Assembly (NCBI RefSeq): GCF_000739775.1
Contig: NZ_BBJH01000010.1
Location: forward strand, 29,811 to 93,810
Direction: 5' to 3'
Source: Paraburkholderia heleia NBRC 101817
GTDB lineage: Bacteria > Pseudomonadota > Gammaproteobacteria > Burkholderiales > Burkholderiaceae
DNA length: 64,000 bases
Shown here: piece after piece, positions 57,051 through 64,000 of the stretch
Numbering within the stretch: position 1 is the first letter of the stretch
Layout of the letters: each line of letters starts with the position of its first letter
The notes under the pieces: generated by a model
What the model was told of the DNA's origin: nothing
Seen by the model: the letters and a program-made list of their open reading frames with translations, nothing else
The model's database searches: none
Made by a program: the position numbers and the translations under genes

Positions 57051-57228
57051 CTTCGCCCCCTCGGTTGCGCAGAGATTCAACCCAATAGTAAGTTTTTTTC
57101 GCAGCAGGCACGCGCAACCTGGTCGCCGTGGGATGTATGGCAACATCTCCTTGCCGCGACCCGCCCGAATCATTCGCGCTGCATCGAGGGAGGATCGTGA
57201 AGGCGCGGGTGGAGGGCTGATCTCGCTT

Positions 57229-57795
57229 TCAGCGGCGCACGAGCGCCACCACGTACACGCACGGGCTCTTGCCCGGATTGAAGAACGCGCAGTCGGCAGG
57301 CGGCCCGAGCTGCAGGCAGTCGCCGGCTTCGAGCGTGTGAACCTGGTCGCCTTCCTCGAATACCAGCGTGCCGCTGCGCACCCAGATCTGCTGATGCTGG
57401 AACGTGAACGCCGACGCGGGATACGCGACGCGAACCCCGCCTGGCAACGCGATTTCCACGAGTTCGAGCATGCCGCCGTTGCGCGGCGAGACGGCCCGGC
57501 GTGTGTAGCCCGTTTCGGGGTCTCGCCAGATCGGCTGATCGGCGGCGCGGCTCAAACGCTCGCCGGTTTGCTCGGCGAGCGCGAGCAGCATGGAAAGCTG
57601 CAGGCCAAAGGCGCCCGACAGCCGGCCGAGCACGGTAGCGGTTGGGCTCGCTTCGCCGCGCTCGATCTTGCTGATCATCGCCCTGGAAACGCCCGAGCGC
57701 TCGGCCATGTCCGCAAGCGACCAGCCGCGCGATTCGCGCTCGATGCGCACGCGCGTGGAAATGCCGGAGGTGGGGTCGGTGAGCGTTCGGTTCAT
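57229..57795 (-). CDS. XRE-family regulator with cupin domain
   Basis: 188 residues: an N-terminal HTH_3 (RIERESRGWSLADMAERSGVSRAMISKIERGEASPT) and a C-terminal cupin (VWVRSGTLVFEEGDQVHTLEAGDCLQLGP-like segment, residues about 110-185). It is divergent from the flavin monooxygenase gene, 170 bases apart, and is the natural candidate to control it. Confidence 0.83.
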   Translation of the reverse strand: MNRTLTDPTSGISTRVRIERESRGWSLADMAERSGVSRAMISKIERGEASPTATVLGRLSGAFGLQLSMLLALAEQTGERLSRAADQPIWRDPETGYTRRAVSPRNGGMLELVEIALPGGVRVAYPASAFTFQHQQIWVRSGTLVFEEGDQVHTLEAGDCLQLGPPADCAFFNPGKSPCVYVVALVRR

Positions 57796-57965
57796 GCGTG
57801 GAAGATTGCGCGGGGCGGGAGCGAATCGATTATACGGGGCCAGTCGCGGCGCGCCGTTTAGCCGATCGAACGGTATCCGGGTTAACAAGGATTCAATCCC
57901 GGTTCCATGAGTATCCGTTCGTCCACTATAGTAGACGGCATCGAGCGCATCGAAGAGGAGCCGGC

Positions 57966-59339
57966 ATGCCGCGTGAAATCCGTCTGAACGCTTTCGACAT
58001 GAATTGCGTGGGCCACATTCAGCAAGGCTTGTGGAGGCATCCGCGCGACCAGTCGAGCCGCTATACCGAGCTCCAGTACTGGATCGACTATGCGAAGAAG
58101 CTCGAACGGGGCCTCTTCGACGGCATCTTCTTCGCGGATGTCGTCGGCGTGTACGACGTCTACGGCGGCAATGCCGATGCCGCGCTGCGCGGCGCGGTGC
58201 AGGTTCCCGTGAACGACCCCACGCTCGTCATTCCCGCCATGGCCGCGGTGACGCAGCATCTGGGTTTTGGCGTGACGGCCAATCTCACGTATGAGCAGCC
58301 GTTTCTGTTCGCGCGGCGCATGTCCACGCTCGACCATCTCACGGGCGGGCGCATCGGCTGGAACATCGTGACGGGCTATCTCGACAGCGCGGCCCGCGCC
58401 ATCGGCATGGACGGCCAGAACGCTCACGACGACCGCTACGATCTGGCCGACGAATACATGGCGCTCGTGTACAAGCTCTGGGAAGGGAGCTGGGACGACG
58501 ACGCCGTCGTGGGCGACCGCGCCGGCGGCATCTACGCCGACCCCGCGCGCGTGCGGGTGATCCATCATCGCGGGCCGCAATACAAGGTGGATGCGATGCA
58601 TCTGTGCGCGCCGTCGCCGCAGCGCACGCCGGTGCTGTACCAGGCGGGGTCGTCCACGCGTGGCAGGCGGTTTGCCGCGACGCACGCCGAATGCGTTTTC
58701 ATCAACGGTCAGAAGATGGAAGGCGTGAGGGAGATCGTCGGGGACATCCGGGCGCAGGCAGTGCAGCTCGGGCGCGCGGCCGAAGACGTGAAGGTCTTTC
58801 TGGGCGCGACGCTGATCATTGGACGCACGGATAGCGAAGCGCGCGAGAAGTTCGACGAGTACCGGCGCTATGTAAGTTCGGAAGCGGCGCTCGCGCACGC
58901 GGCGTCGTCGCTTGGCATCGACTTCGCGCGTTACGATCCGGACGAGCCCATCGAGACGGGCAAGAGCCAGGCGATCGTTTCCAACGTCGAAGCCATGACG
59001 CGCAGTGCGGGGCCGCAATGGACGCGCCGCAAGCTGCTCGAGCAGATGGTGCTTGGCAGCCGCCAGGCGCCGTGGGTGGGTTCGGCTGAGCAGATCGCAC
59101 AAACGTTGATCGAGTGGAGCGAAACGGCCGGCGTGGATGGCTTCAATCTCTCGCGCACGGTGGTGCCGGAATGCTTCGACGACGTGGTCGAACTGCTGGT
59201 GCCCGAACTGCAAACGCGCGGCGCGTATAAAAGCGCGTATCGTGAGGGCACCCTGCGGGAAAAGCTCTCCGGCGGCGCGCGCTTGCCGGCGTCGCACGCG
59301 GCAGCGCGATATCGCGGCACGCGCGTGAATGCGGCATGA
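57966..59339 (+). CDS. FMN-dependent monooxygenase, NtaA/SnaA/DszA family
   Basis: 457 residues of the bacterial luciferase-like superfamily. It begins REIRLNAFDMNCVGHIQQGLW and has LFDGIFFADVVGVYDVYGG, TYEQPFLFARRMSTLDHLTGGRIGWNIVTGYLDSAARAIG and YQAGSSTRGRRFAATHAECVF. These enzymes use FMNH2 supplied by a separate reductase to oxidise nitrilotriacetate, dimethyl sulfide, dibenzothiophene sulfone and similar compounds. The reductase gene lies 64 bases downstream. The substrate is unknown. Confidence 0.87.
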   Translation: MPREIRLNAFDMNCVGHIQQGLWRHPRDQSSRYTELQYWIDYAKKLERGLFDGIFFADVVGVYDVYGGNADAALRGAVQVPVNDPTLVIPAMAAVTQHLGFGVTANLTYEQPFLFARRMSTLDHLTGGRIGWNIVTGYLDSAARAIGMDGQNAHDDRYDLADEYMALVYKLWEGSWDDDAVVGDRAGGIYADPARVRVIHHRGPQYKVDAMHLCAPSPQRTPVLYQAGSSTRGRRFAATHAECVFINGQKMEGVREIVGDIRAQAVQLGRAAEDVKVFLGATLIIGRTDSEAREKFDEYRRYVSSEAALAHAASSLGIDFARYDPDEPIETGKSQAIVSNVEAMTRSAGPQWTRRKLLEQMVLGSRQAPWVGSAEQIAQTLIEWSETAGVDGFNLSRTVVPECFDDVVELLVPELQTRGAYKSAYREGTLREKLSGGARLPASHAAARYRGTRVNAA

Positions 59340-59403
59340 GCGACACATGAAAATCGGGCACTGAATTCCCGCTACGAGGAGACCGCGGCAAGCGGGCAAG
59401 AAT

Positions 59404-59910
59404 ATGGTAGACAAATCCCTCTTTCGCGACGCCATGGCCGGTCTTGGGGCCGCCGTGAACATCGTCACCACCGACGGCGACGCCGGGCGCGCCGGCTGCA
59501 CGGCGTCCGCCGTGTGCGGCGTGACGGACGAGCCGCCCACGCTGATCGTCTGCATCAATCGCACGAGTCGCAACAACGCGATCCTGCGCGAGAATGGACG
59601 GCTGTGCGTGAACGTGCTGGCGGCCGACCAGCGCGAGGTGGCCACGCGCTTCGCCACGAAAGACACGGACATGGACGAACGTTTCGCGCTTGCCGAGTGG
59701 TATCGGCTCGAAACGGGCGCGCCCGCGCTGCGCGGCGCAGTGAGTTCGTTCGATTGCCATATCGCGCGCACGACCGAAGTCGGCACGCACACAGTGTTCT
59801 TCTGTGAGATCAAGGCAGCGCGCATGGTGGGCGGGCGCGACGGGCTGATCTGGTTCGGCCGCGCGTTTCATCGCGTGCTCGCGCAGGCGCACGCGGCAGC
59901 GGCGGCCTGA
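59404..59910 (+). CDS. Flavin reductase of a two-component monooxygenase
   Basis: 168 residues with the FMN-binding split-barrel pattern: FRDAMAGLGAAVNIVTTDGDAGRAGCTASAVC, PTLIVCINRTSRNNAILRENGRLCVNVL, HTVFFCEI and the C-terminal GLIWFGRAFHRV. HpaC/NtaB-type reductase that hands FMNH2 to the upstream monooxygenase. Two bases separate its stop from the MFS gene start. Confidence 0.87.
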   Translation: MVDKSLFRDAMAGLGAAVNIVTTDGDAGRAGCTASAVCGVTDEPPTLIVCINRTSRNNAILRENGRLCVNVLAADQREVATRFATKDTDMDERFALAEWYRLETGAPALRGAVSSFDCHIARTTEVGTHTVFFCEIKAARMVGGRDGLIWFGRAFHRVLAQAHAAAAA

Positions 59911-59912
59911 GC

Positions 59913-61193
59913 GTGGCGCGCGCACCTTCGCGAGGCGCTGCCGATTCCCGTTCGTCGGACGAAACGGGGCCGCCAGGGCTTGGCACGGCGCAACGCGGCA
60001 AGGCCGCCTCGCTCGCATTGCTGCTCCTCGCGCAAGTGGCGGCGATGGGCGTCTGGTTTTCGTCGAGCACCGTGGTGGTTCTCATCAAGCAGGCACACGC
60101 CATTGGCGCCTTCGACGAAGCCTTGCTCACGAGCGCCGTACAGTGCGGCTTCGTGGCCGGCACCATCACGTCCGCGTTGCTTTCGCTGCCCGACCGCTAC
60201 GATCTGCGCCGGCTGCTTGCGGGCTCCGCGCTCGTGGCGGCTGCGGCCACGGCCTTGCTCGCGTTCCTGCCGCCGGTTGGCGGCGCGGTCGTCGCGCTGC
60301 GGTTCGTCACCGGCATGTGCATGGCGGGCGTGTATCCGGTCGGCATGCGGCTCGCGGCCACGTGGGCGCGAGGCGATCTGGGCCTTCTCGTCGGCCTGCT
60401 CGTGGGCGCGCTCACGCTCGGTTCGGCAAGCCCTCATTTGCTGGCGGCCACGGGCGGGCTCGGCTGGCGCATGATCTATGGCGTCGCCGCGGCGTGCGCG
60501 GCGTGCGCTGCCGTGCTGATCGGCTTTGCGGGAATCGGGCCGAATATCCGGCGCGCCACGCGCATCGACTTCGCGAAGGTCACCCAGGCGTGGCGGCGGC
60601 CCGCCTTGCGGCTCGCCAATCTCGGCTACCTCGGCCACATGTGGGAGCTTTACGCCATGTGGGCGTGGCTCGCGCTGTTCCTCCAGCAAACGTTCGTCGC
60701 GCGCGGCATGGCCAACGCCCGCACGCGCGCGGAATGGATGACCTTCAGCGTGATCGCGATCGGTGCGGCGGGCGCGTGGCTCGGCGGCGCGCTGGCGGAC
60801 CGCGTGGGGCGCACGGCCGTCACGGTTGGCGCGATGGCGACGAGCGCAACGTGTGCCGCGCTGATGGGCTGGCTGGACCACGCGCCGCTCGTCGTGATGG
60901 GGGCGGTCGCGCTCGTGTGGGGCGTCTCGGTGATCGCCGATTCGGCGCAGTTTTCGGCGAGCGTGGCCGAACTGGCCGATCCTGACTCGGTCGGCACGCT
61001 GCTGACCGCGCAGACCTGCGCGGGTTTTTTGCTCACGCTGGCGAGCATTCATCTCGTGCCATACGTGGTGGCGTGGCTGGGATGGCGCGGCGGCTTCGGC
61101 ATGCTGGCCGTGGGGCCCGCGCTCGGCTGTGTCGCGATGCTGCGGTTGCGGCGTCATCCCGATGCGGCGAGGCTGGCGGGCGGGCGCCGGTGA
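59913..61193 (+). CDS. MFS transporter
   Basis: 426 residues, 12 membrane spans, GTG start two bases after the reductase stop. Segments include MGVWFSSSTVVVLIKQAHAIG, GFVAGTITSALLSLPDRYDLR, AVYPVGMRL-like GVYPVGMRLAATWARG and YLGHMWELYAMWAWLALFLQ. It probably moves the monooxygenase substrate or product and is co-transcribed with that module. Confidence 0.8.
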   Translation: MARAPSRGAADSRSSDETGPPGLGTAQRGKAASLALLLLAQVAAMGVWFSSSTVVVLIKQAHAIGAFDEALLTSAVQCGFVAGTITSALLSLPDRYDLRRLLAGSALVAAAATALLAFLPPVGGAVVALRFVTGMCMAGVYPVGMRLAATWARGDLGLLVGLLVGALTLGSASPHLLAATGGLGWRMIYGVAAACAACAAVLIGFAGIGPNIRRATRIDFAKVTQAWRRPALRLANLGYLGHMWELYAMWAWLALFLQQTFVARGMANARTRAEWMTFSVIAIGAAGAWLGGALADRVGRTAVTVGAMATSATCAALMGWLDHAPLVVMGAVALVWGVSVIADSAQFSASVAELADPDSVGTLLTAQTCAGFLLTLASIHLVPYVVAWLGWRGGFGMLAVGPALGCVAMLRLRRHPDAARLAGGRR

Positions 61194-61381
61194 TCCGCAA
61201 GGGCCCAGGCGCGCGCGAATCCACAAGCAGAGGAAAACGGAACAACTGGCGCGCACGACGCGCCTGGCTCGGCGCGTGGCTCCATGCTGCCGGTCATTCG
61301 TGGACCTTTTCACGGAACCACGACATGCGGTAACCTGGTGCGGATATCGGTTACTTTCGGCGCAAGAGGAGCCTGTCACGC

Positions 61382-62101
61382 ATGTCAGCAAGACTGAACG
61401 AATTCCAGCAGCCCATTGGCGACCCTGTAGCAGGCTGGCAGCCGCGCGAACGGCCTGCACGCGTGACGATCGCAGGTCGGTTCTGCCGCATCGAGCCGAT
61501 CGACCTCGAGCGCCACGCCGCCGATCTCTTCGAGGCCTACGGCACGGCGGCCGACGGTCGCGACTGGACCTACCTGTTCGCCGAGCCGTTCATCGACTTT
61601 GGCGCGTTTCGCGAGTCTCTCGCGAAAGCGGCTGCATCGAGCGACCCGTTCCATTACGCCGTGATCGACCGCGCGAGCGGGAAGGCCGTCGGCACGTTCG
61701 CGCTCATGCGCATCGAGCCGGTGCATGGCGTGATCGAAGTGGGCAGCGTGACGTTTTCGCCGCGCCTGAAGCAAACTCCGCTTTCCACCGAGGCGCAGTA
61801 CTTGCTGATGCGCTACGTGTTCGACGACCTTGGCTACCGGCGCTACGAATGGAAATGCGACAGCCTGAACGCGCCTTCGCGCAAGACGGCGCTGCGTCTG
61901 GGTTTCCAGTTCGAGGGCATTTTCCGCCAGGCGATCGTGTACAAGGGCCGCAACCGCGACACCGCGTGGTTCGCGATCATCGATCCGGATTGGCCGCAAG
62001 CGAAAGCCGCGTTCGAGAGGTGGCTCTCGAAAGAGAACTTCGACGCGCAAGGCCAGCAGCGCGCGTCGCTTGCCAGCTTCAGAGAAACGAAGGCATCCTG
62101 A
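61382..62101 (+). CDS. GNAT acetyltransferase, RimJ/RimL-like
   Basis: 239 residues with a GNAT domain at about 30-200: GRFCRIEPIDLERHAADLFEAY, FALMRIEPVHGVIEVGSVTFSP, and YRRYEWKCDSLNAPSRKTALRLGFQFEGIFRQAIVYKGRNRD. The last block is typical of the N-terminal/peptidyl acetylases and acetyl-CoA-dependent antibiotic-resistance-like relatives. AGAGGAG precedes ATG. The next acetyltransferase starts right after its stop. Confidence 0.82.
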   Translation: MSARLNEFQQPIGDPVAGWQPRERPARVTIAGRFCRIEPIDLERHAADLFEAYGTAADGRDWTYLFAEPFIDFGAFRESLAKAAASSDPFHYAVIDRASGKAVGTFALMRIEPVHGVIEVGSVTFSPRLKQTPLSTEAQYLLMRYVFDDLGYRRYEWKCDSLNAPSRKTALRLGFQFEGIFRQAIVYKGRNRDTAWFAIIDPDWPQAKAAFERWLSKENFDAQGQQRASLASFRETKAS

Positions 62102-62548
62102 ATGTCCGGAGCGATCCTGATCCGCGACCTCGCGAGCGCCGACCGCGAAGCGTGGTTCGGCCTTTGGGCGGGCTACAACGCGTTCTATGAAACGAGCGTT
62201 GCACCGCACATCAGCGAGCGAACCTGGCGGCGCATGCTCGATGCGAACGCGCCGGTGTTCGCCCGTGTGGCCGAAGTCGAGGGACGGCTGGCGGGCTTCA
62301 GCCTTTGCGTGCTGCATGAAGGCACATGGGTCGATGCGCCCATTTGCTACCTCGAAGACCTGTTCGTCGATCCCGTTTGCCGCGGGCAAGGCGTCGGCAG
62401 GCGGCTCATCGAAGATCTCATCGCACTGGCACGTTCGCGCGCCTGGTCGCGTCTTTACTGGCACACGCGCGAGGATAACCCCGCGCGCAAGCTCTACGAC
62501 GAATTCGCGCAAGCCGACGCTTTCGTACGGTATCGGTTGCAGTTCTAA
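62102..62548 (+). CDS. GNAT acetyltransferase
   Basis: 148 residues: ILIRDLASADREAWFGLWAGYNAFY at the start, LEDLFVDPVCRGQGVGRRLIEDL (the acetyl-CoA P-loop, R-G-Q-G-V-G) and LYWHTREDNPARKLYDEFA near the end. It begins immediately after the TGA of the preceding acetyltransferase, so the two are coupled. The substrate is unknown. Confidence 0.85.
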   Translation: MSGAILIRDLASADREAWFGLWAGYNAFYETSVAPHISERTWRRMLDANAPVFARVAEVEGRLAGFSLCVLHEGTWVDAPICYLEDLFVDPVCRGQGVGRRLIEDLIALARSRAWSRLYWHTREDNPARKLYDEFAQADAFVRYRLQF

Positions 62549-62654
62549 ACCGCTCTCTGGATCTGGCGCGCGGGTGCGCGCAAACGGAGGTCTCGGGCGC
62601 AAGCTGAATGCGCGGCCCGGCGTTCTCACGTCCGTCCCAAGCCCGATAGATAGG

Positions 62655-62676
62655 ATTGTAACGAGTATTGTCACGA
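62655..62676. promoter_or_regulatory. Direct repeats upstream of deoC
   Basis: ATTGTAACGA (62655-62664) and ATTGTCACGA (62667-62676), period 12, about one helical turn, 78 bases before deoC. They look like a regulator-binding site; overlapping AT-rich bases could be the promoter. Confidence 0.45.
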
Positions 62677-62753
62677 TCATCTCATCGGTATAGGATGGGT
62701 GCGAATAAACCACCACGGTTTGATGTGCATTGCACAAATTCGCCTCCCAACCT

Positions 62754-63767
62754 ATGTCAGAAGCCTCAACGAACTCGCTCGTCGTGCTGCGCGGCGCGCC
62801 TGCCCAGCCTGCTGCGCATGGCGCGCGCAACGCCGGCGTGGCGTTCGACGCCGCGTGGCTCGATGCCCTGCGCGTCAACCAGTCCGCCGTCGAGCGGCGC
62901 ACGGCCACGCTCGGCACGCGCCGCGCGGTCAAGAAGGACGCGCAGGCTGCGTGGCTCCTGAAGGCCATCACCTGCATCGATCTCACCACGCTCAACGGCG
63001 ACGACACCGAAGGCCGTGTGCGGCGTCTGTGCACGAAGGCGCGCCACCCGGTGCGCGCCGACCTGCTTGCGGCGCTCGGCTTTGCACCCGAGGCCGTCAC
63101 GACGGGCGCGGTGTGTGTGTACCACCGCTTCGTCGCGGCGGCCGTGGACGCGCTGGCGGGCAGCGGCATTCCCGTCGCGGCGGTCTCCACCGGCTTCCCG
63201 GCGGGCCTCAATCCGCACGCGCTCAAGCTCAAGGAAATCGAGGCCTCCGTTAGGGATGGCGCCGGGGAAATCGACATCGTCGTCACGCGCGAGCACGTGC
63301 TCACCGGCAACTGGCGCGCGCTCTACGACGAAGTACGCGAATTTCGCGCGGCCTGCGGCGAAGCGCATTTGAAGGCGATTCTCGCCACGGGCGACATTCG
63401 CGTGCTGTCGAACGTCGCCCGGGCGTCGATGGTCTGCATGATGGCGGGCGCGGACTTCATCAAGACGTCCACGGGCAAGGAAGGGGTCAACGCCACGCTC
63501 GACGTTTCGCTCGTGATGGTGCGCATGATCCGCGAGTACCGCGAGCGCACGGGCGCGCTGGTGGGCTTCAAGCCCGCGGGCGGCGTATCGAACGCCAAGA
63601 CGGCGCTCGCGTACCAGATCCTCATGAAGGAAGAGCTGGGGCGGCCCTGGCTCGAGCCCGAGCTGTTCCGCTTCGGCGCTTCGAGCCTGCTGGCCGACAT
63701 CGAGCGCCAACTCGAACACCACGTGAGCGGCCGCTATTCCGCCTTCCACCGCCACCCCGTAGCCTGA
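62754..63767 (+). CDS. deoC: Deoxyribose-phosphate aldolase
   Basis: 337 residues, the long DeoC form. The Schiff-base lysine lies in GADFIKTSTGKEGVNATL and the second lysine in VGFKPAGGVSNAKTALAY, with CIDLTTLNGDDTEGRV and GFPAGLNPHALKLKEIE at the barrel start. It splits deoxyribose 5-phosphate into acetaldehyde and glyceraldehyde 3-phosphate. ATG 62754 is preferred; an upstream in-frame TTG at 62730 is possible. The next gene is an aldehyde dehydrogenase that could oxidise the acetaldehyde. Confidence 0.9.
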   Translation: MSEASTNSLVVLRGAPAQPAAHGARNAGVAFDAAWLDALRVNQSAVERRTATLGTRRAVKKDAQAAWLLKAITCIDLTTLNGDDTEGRVRRLCTKARHPVRADLLAALGFAPEAVTTGAVCVYHRFVAAAVDALAGSGIPVAAVSTGFPAGLNPHALKLKEIEASVRDGAGEIDIVVTREHVLTGNWRALYDEVREFRAACGEAHLKAILATGDIRVLSNVARASMVCMMAGADFIKTSTGKEGVNATLDVSLVMVRMIREYRERTGALVGFKPAGGVSNAKTALAYQILMKEELGRPWLEPELFRFGASSLLADIERQLEHHVSGRYSAFHRHPVA

Positions 63768-63780
63768 GCAGACCATACCG

Positions 63781-64000
63781 ATGAGCGTAGCCGAGTATTT
63801 CCGAACGATGGATTACGGTCCCGCCCCCGAGGACGATCAGCCCGTGCGCGCGTGGCTCGCGCAGCACGAGGCGGCGTTTGGGCATTTCATTGACGGCGCG
63901 TGGCGCGAAAGTGGCGACGGCGCGCGCTTCGAAGTACGTGCGCCCGCCACGGGCGAGACGCTCGCCGCCGTGGCGCAAGGCGGTGCGGCGGATGTGGCGG
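63781..64000 (+). CDS. Aldehyde dehydrogenase, partial
   Basis: The first 73 codons are present and the gene runs off the right edge. MSVAEYFRTMDYGPAPEDDQ leads to FGHFIDGAWRESGDGARFEV then APATGETLAAVAQGG, the usual N-terminus of NAD(P)-dependent aldehyde dehydrogenases. It lies 13 bases after deoC, so oxidation of acetaldehyde in deoxyribose use is the likely role. The catalytic part lies beyond the window. Confidence 0.8.
   Translation, partial: MSVAEYFRTMDYGPAPEDDQPVRAWLAQHEAAFGHFIDGAWRESGDGARFEVRAPATGETLAAVAQGGAADVA

Overview
The window is GC-rich and has the gene content of a Burkholderiales genome, most likely Paraburkholderia or a close relative. Supporting signs are a DUF4148 protein, an H-NS-type protein with a lysine/alanine-rich tail, a divergent AmpR/Tat-exported pair, many LysR regulators, and a plasmid-type Rep/ParA/ParB module of the kind used by second chromosomes and megaplasmids of this order. 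I read it as the origin region of a secondary chromosome (chromid) or megaplasmid. The species cannot be fixed from sequence reading alone.

Layout. 1-7019: the start of a divergent Tat-exported protein (probably a class A beta-lactamase) beside an AmpR-type regulator, then a hexuronate/mannonate module (rspB-type dehydrogenase, manD/rspA dehydratase, GntR repressor, fructuronate reductase, MFS carrier) with two identical palindromic operators in the divergent promoter. 7324-27000: assorted metabolic and regulatory genes (quinone-oxidoreductase-like enzyme, ABM monooxygenase, LysR regulators, DUF1989, PRC-barrel protein, Fur, pyruvyl transferase, RhlE helicase, orphan argC, methyltransferase, orphan LivJ-type binding protein, diguanylate cyclase, two transporters, H-NS-like protein), with decayed fragments such as an HpcH/HpaI aldolase remnant.

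27120-39430 is the replicon core. A YhaN/YhaO (SbcC/SbcD-like) pair is followed by about 2.4 kb without an intact gene. This gap holds a broken Ash-family ORF and six copies of a 17-bp palindrome that I interpret as the centromere (parS). Then come parB and parA (overlapping, minus strand, with a terminator), about 1.35 kb of iterons in three blocks with an AT-rich stretch, and the rep gene reading the other way. A strong bidirectional terminator separates rep from argG.

40783-64000: glycosyltransferase, FUSC membrane protein, a DNA-repair-like cluster in which an O6-alkylguanine methyltransferase lies between two paralogous 2OG-Fe(II) oxygenases, a 5-oxoproline transporter pair with a DUF2891 gene, CBS protein, chemoreceptor, VOC protein, Na/Pi cotransporter, P2-type cation ATPase, a two-component flavin monooxygenase module with regulator and exporter, two GNAT acetyltransferases, and deoC followed by an aldehyde dehydrogenase cut by the window edge.

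The most noteworthy items are the segmented, oriented iteron array with its 21-23 bp phased block, the parS array, the repair-like operon whose second oxygenase and methyltransferase both depart from family consensus at key residues, and the DUF2891 gene tied to 5-oxoproline transport. No tRNA, rRNA, CRISPR array or intact insertion sequence was recognised.
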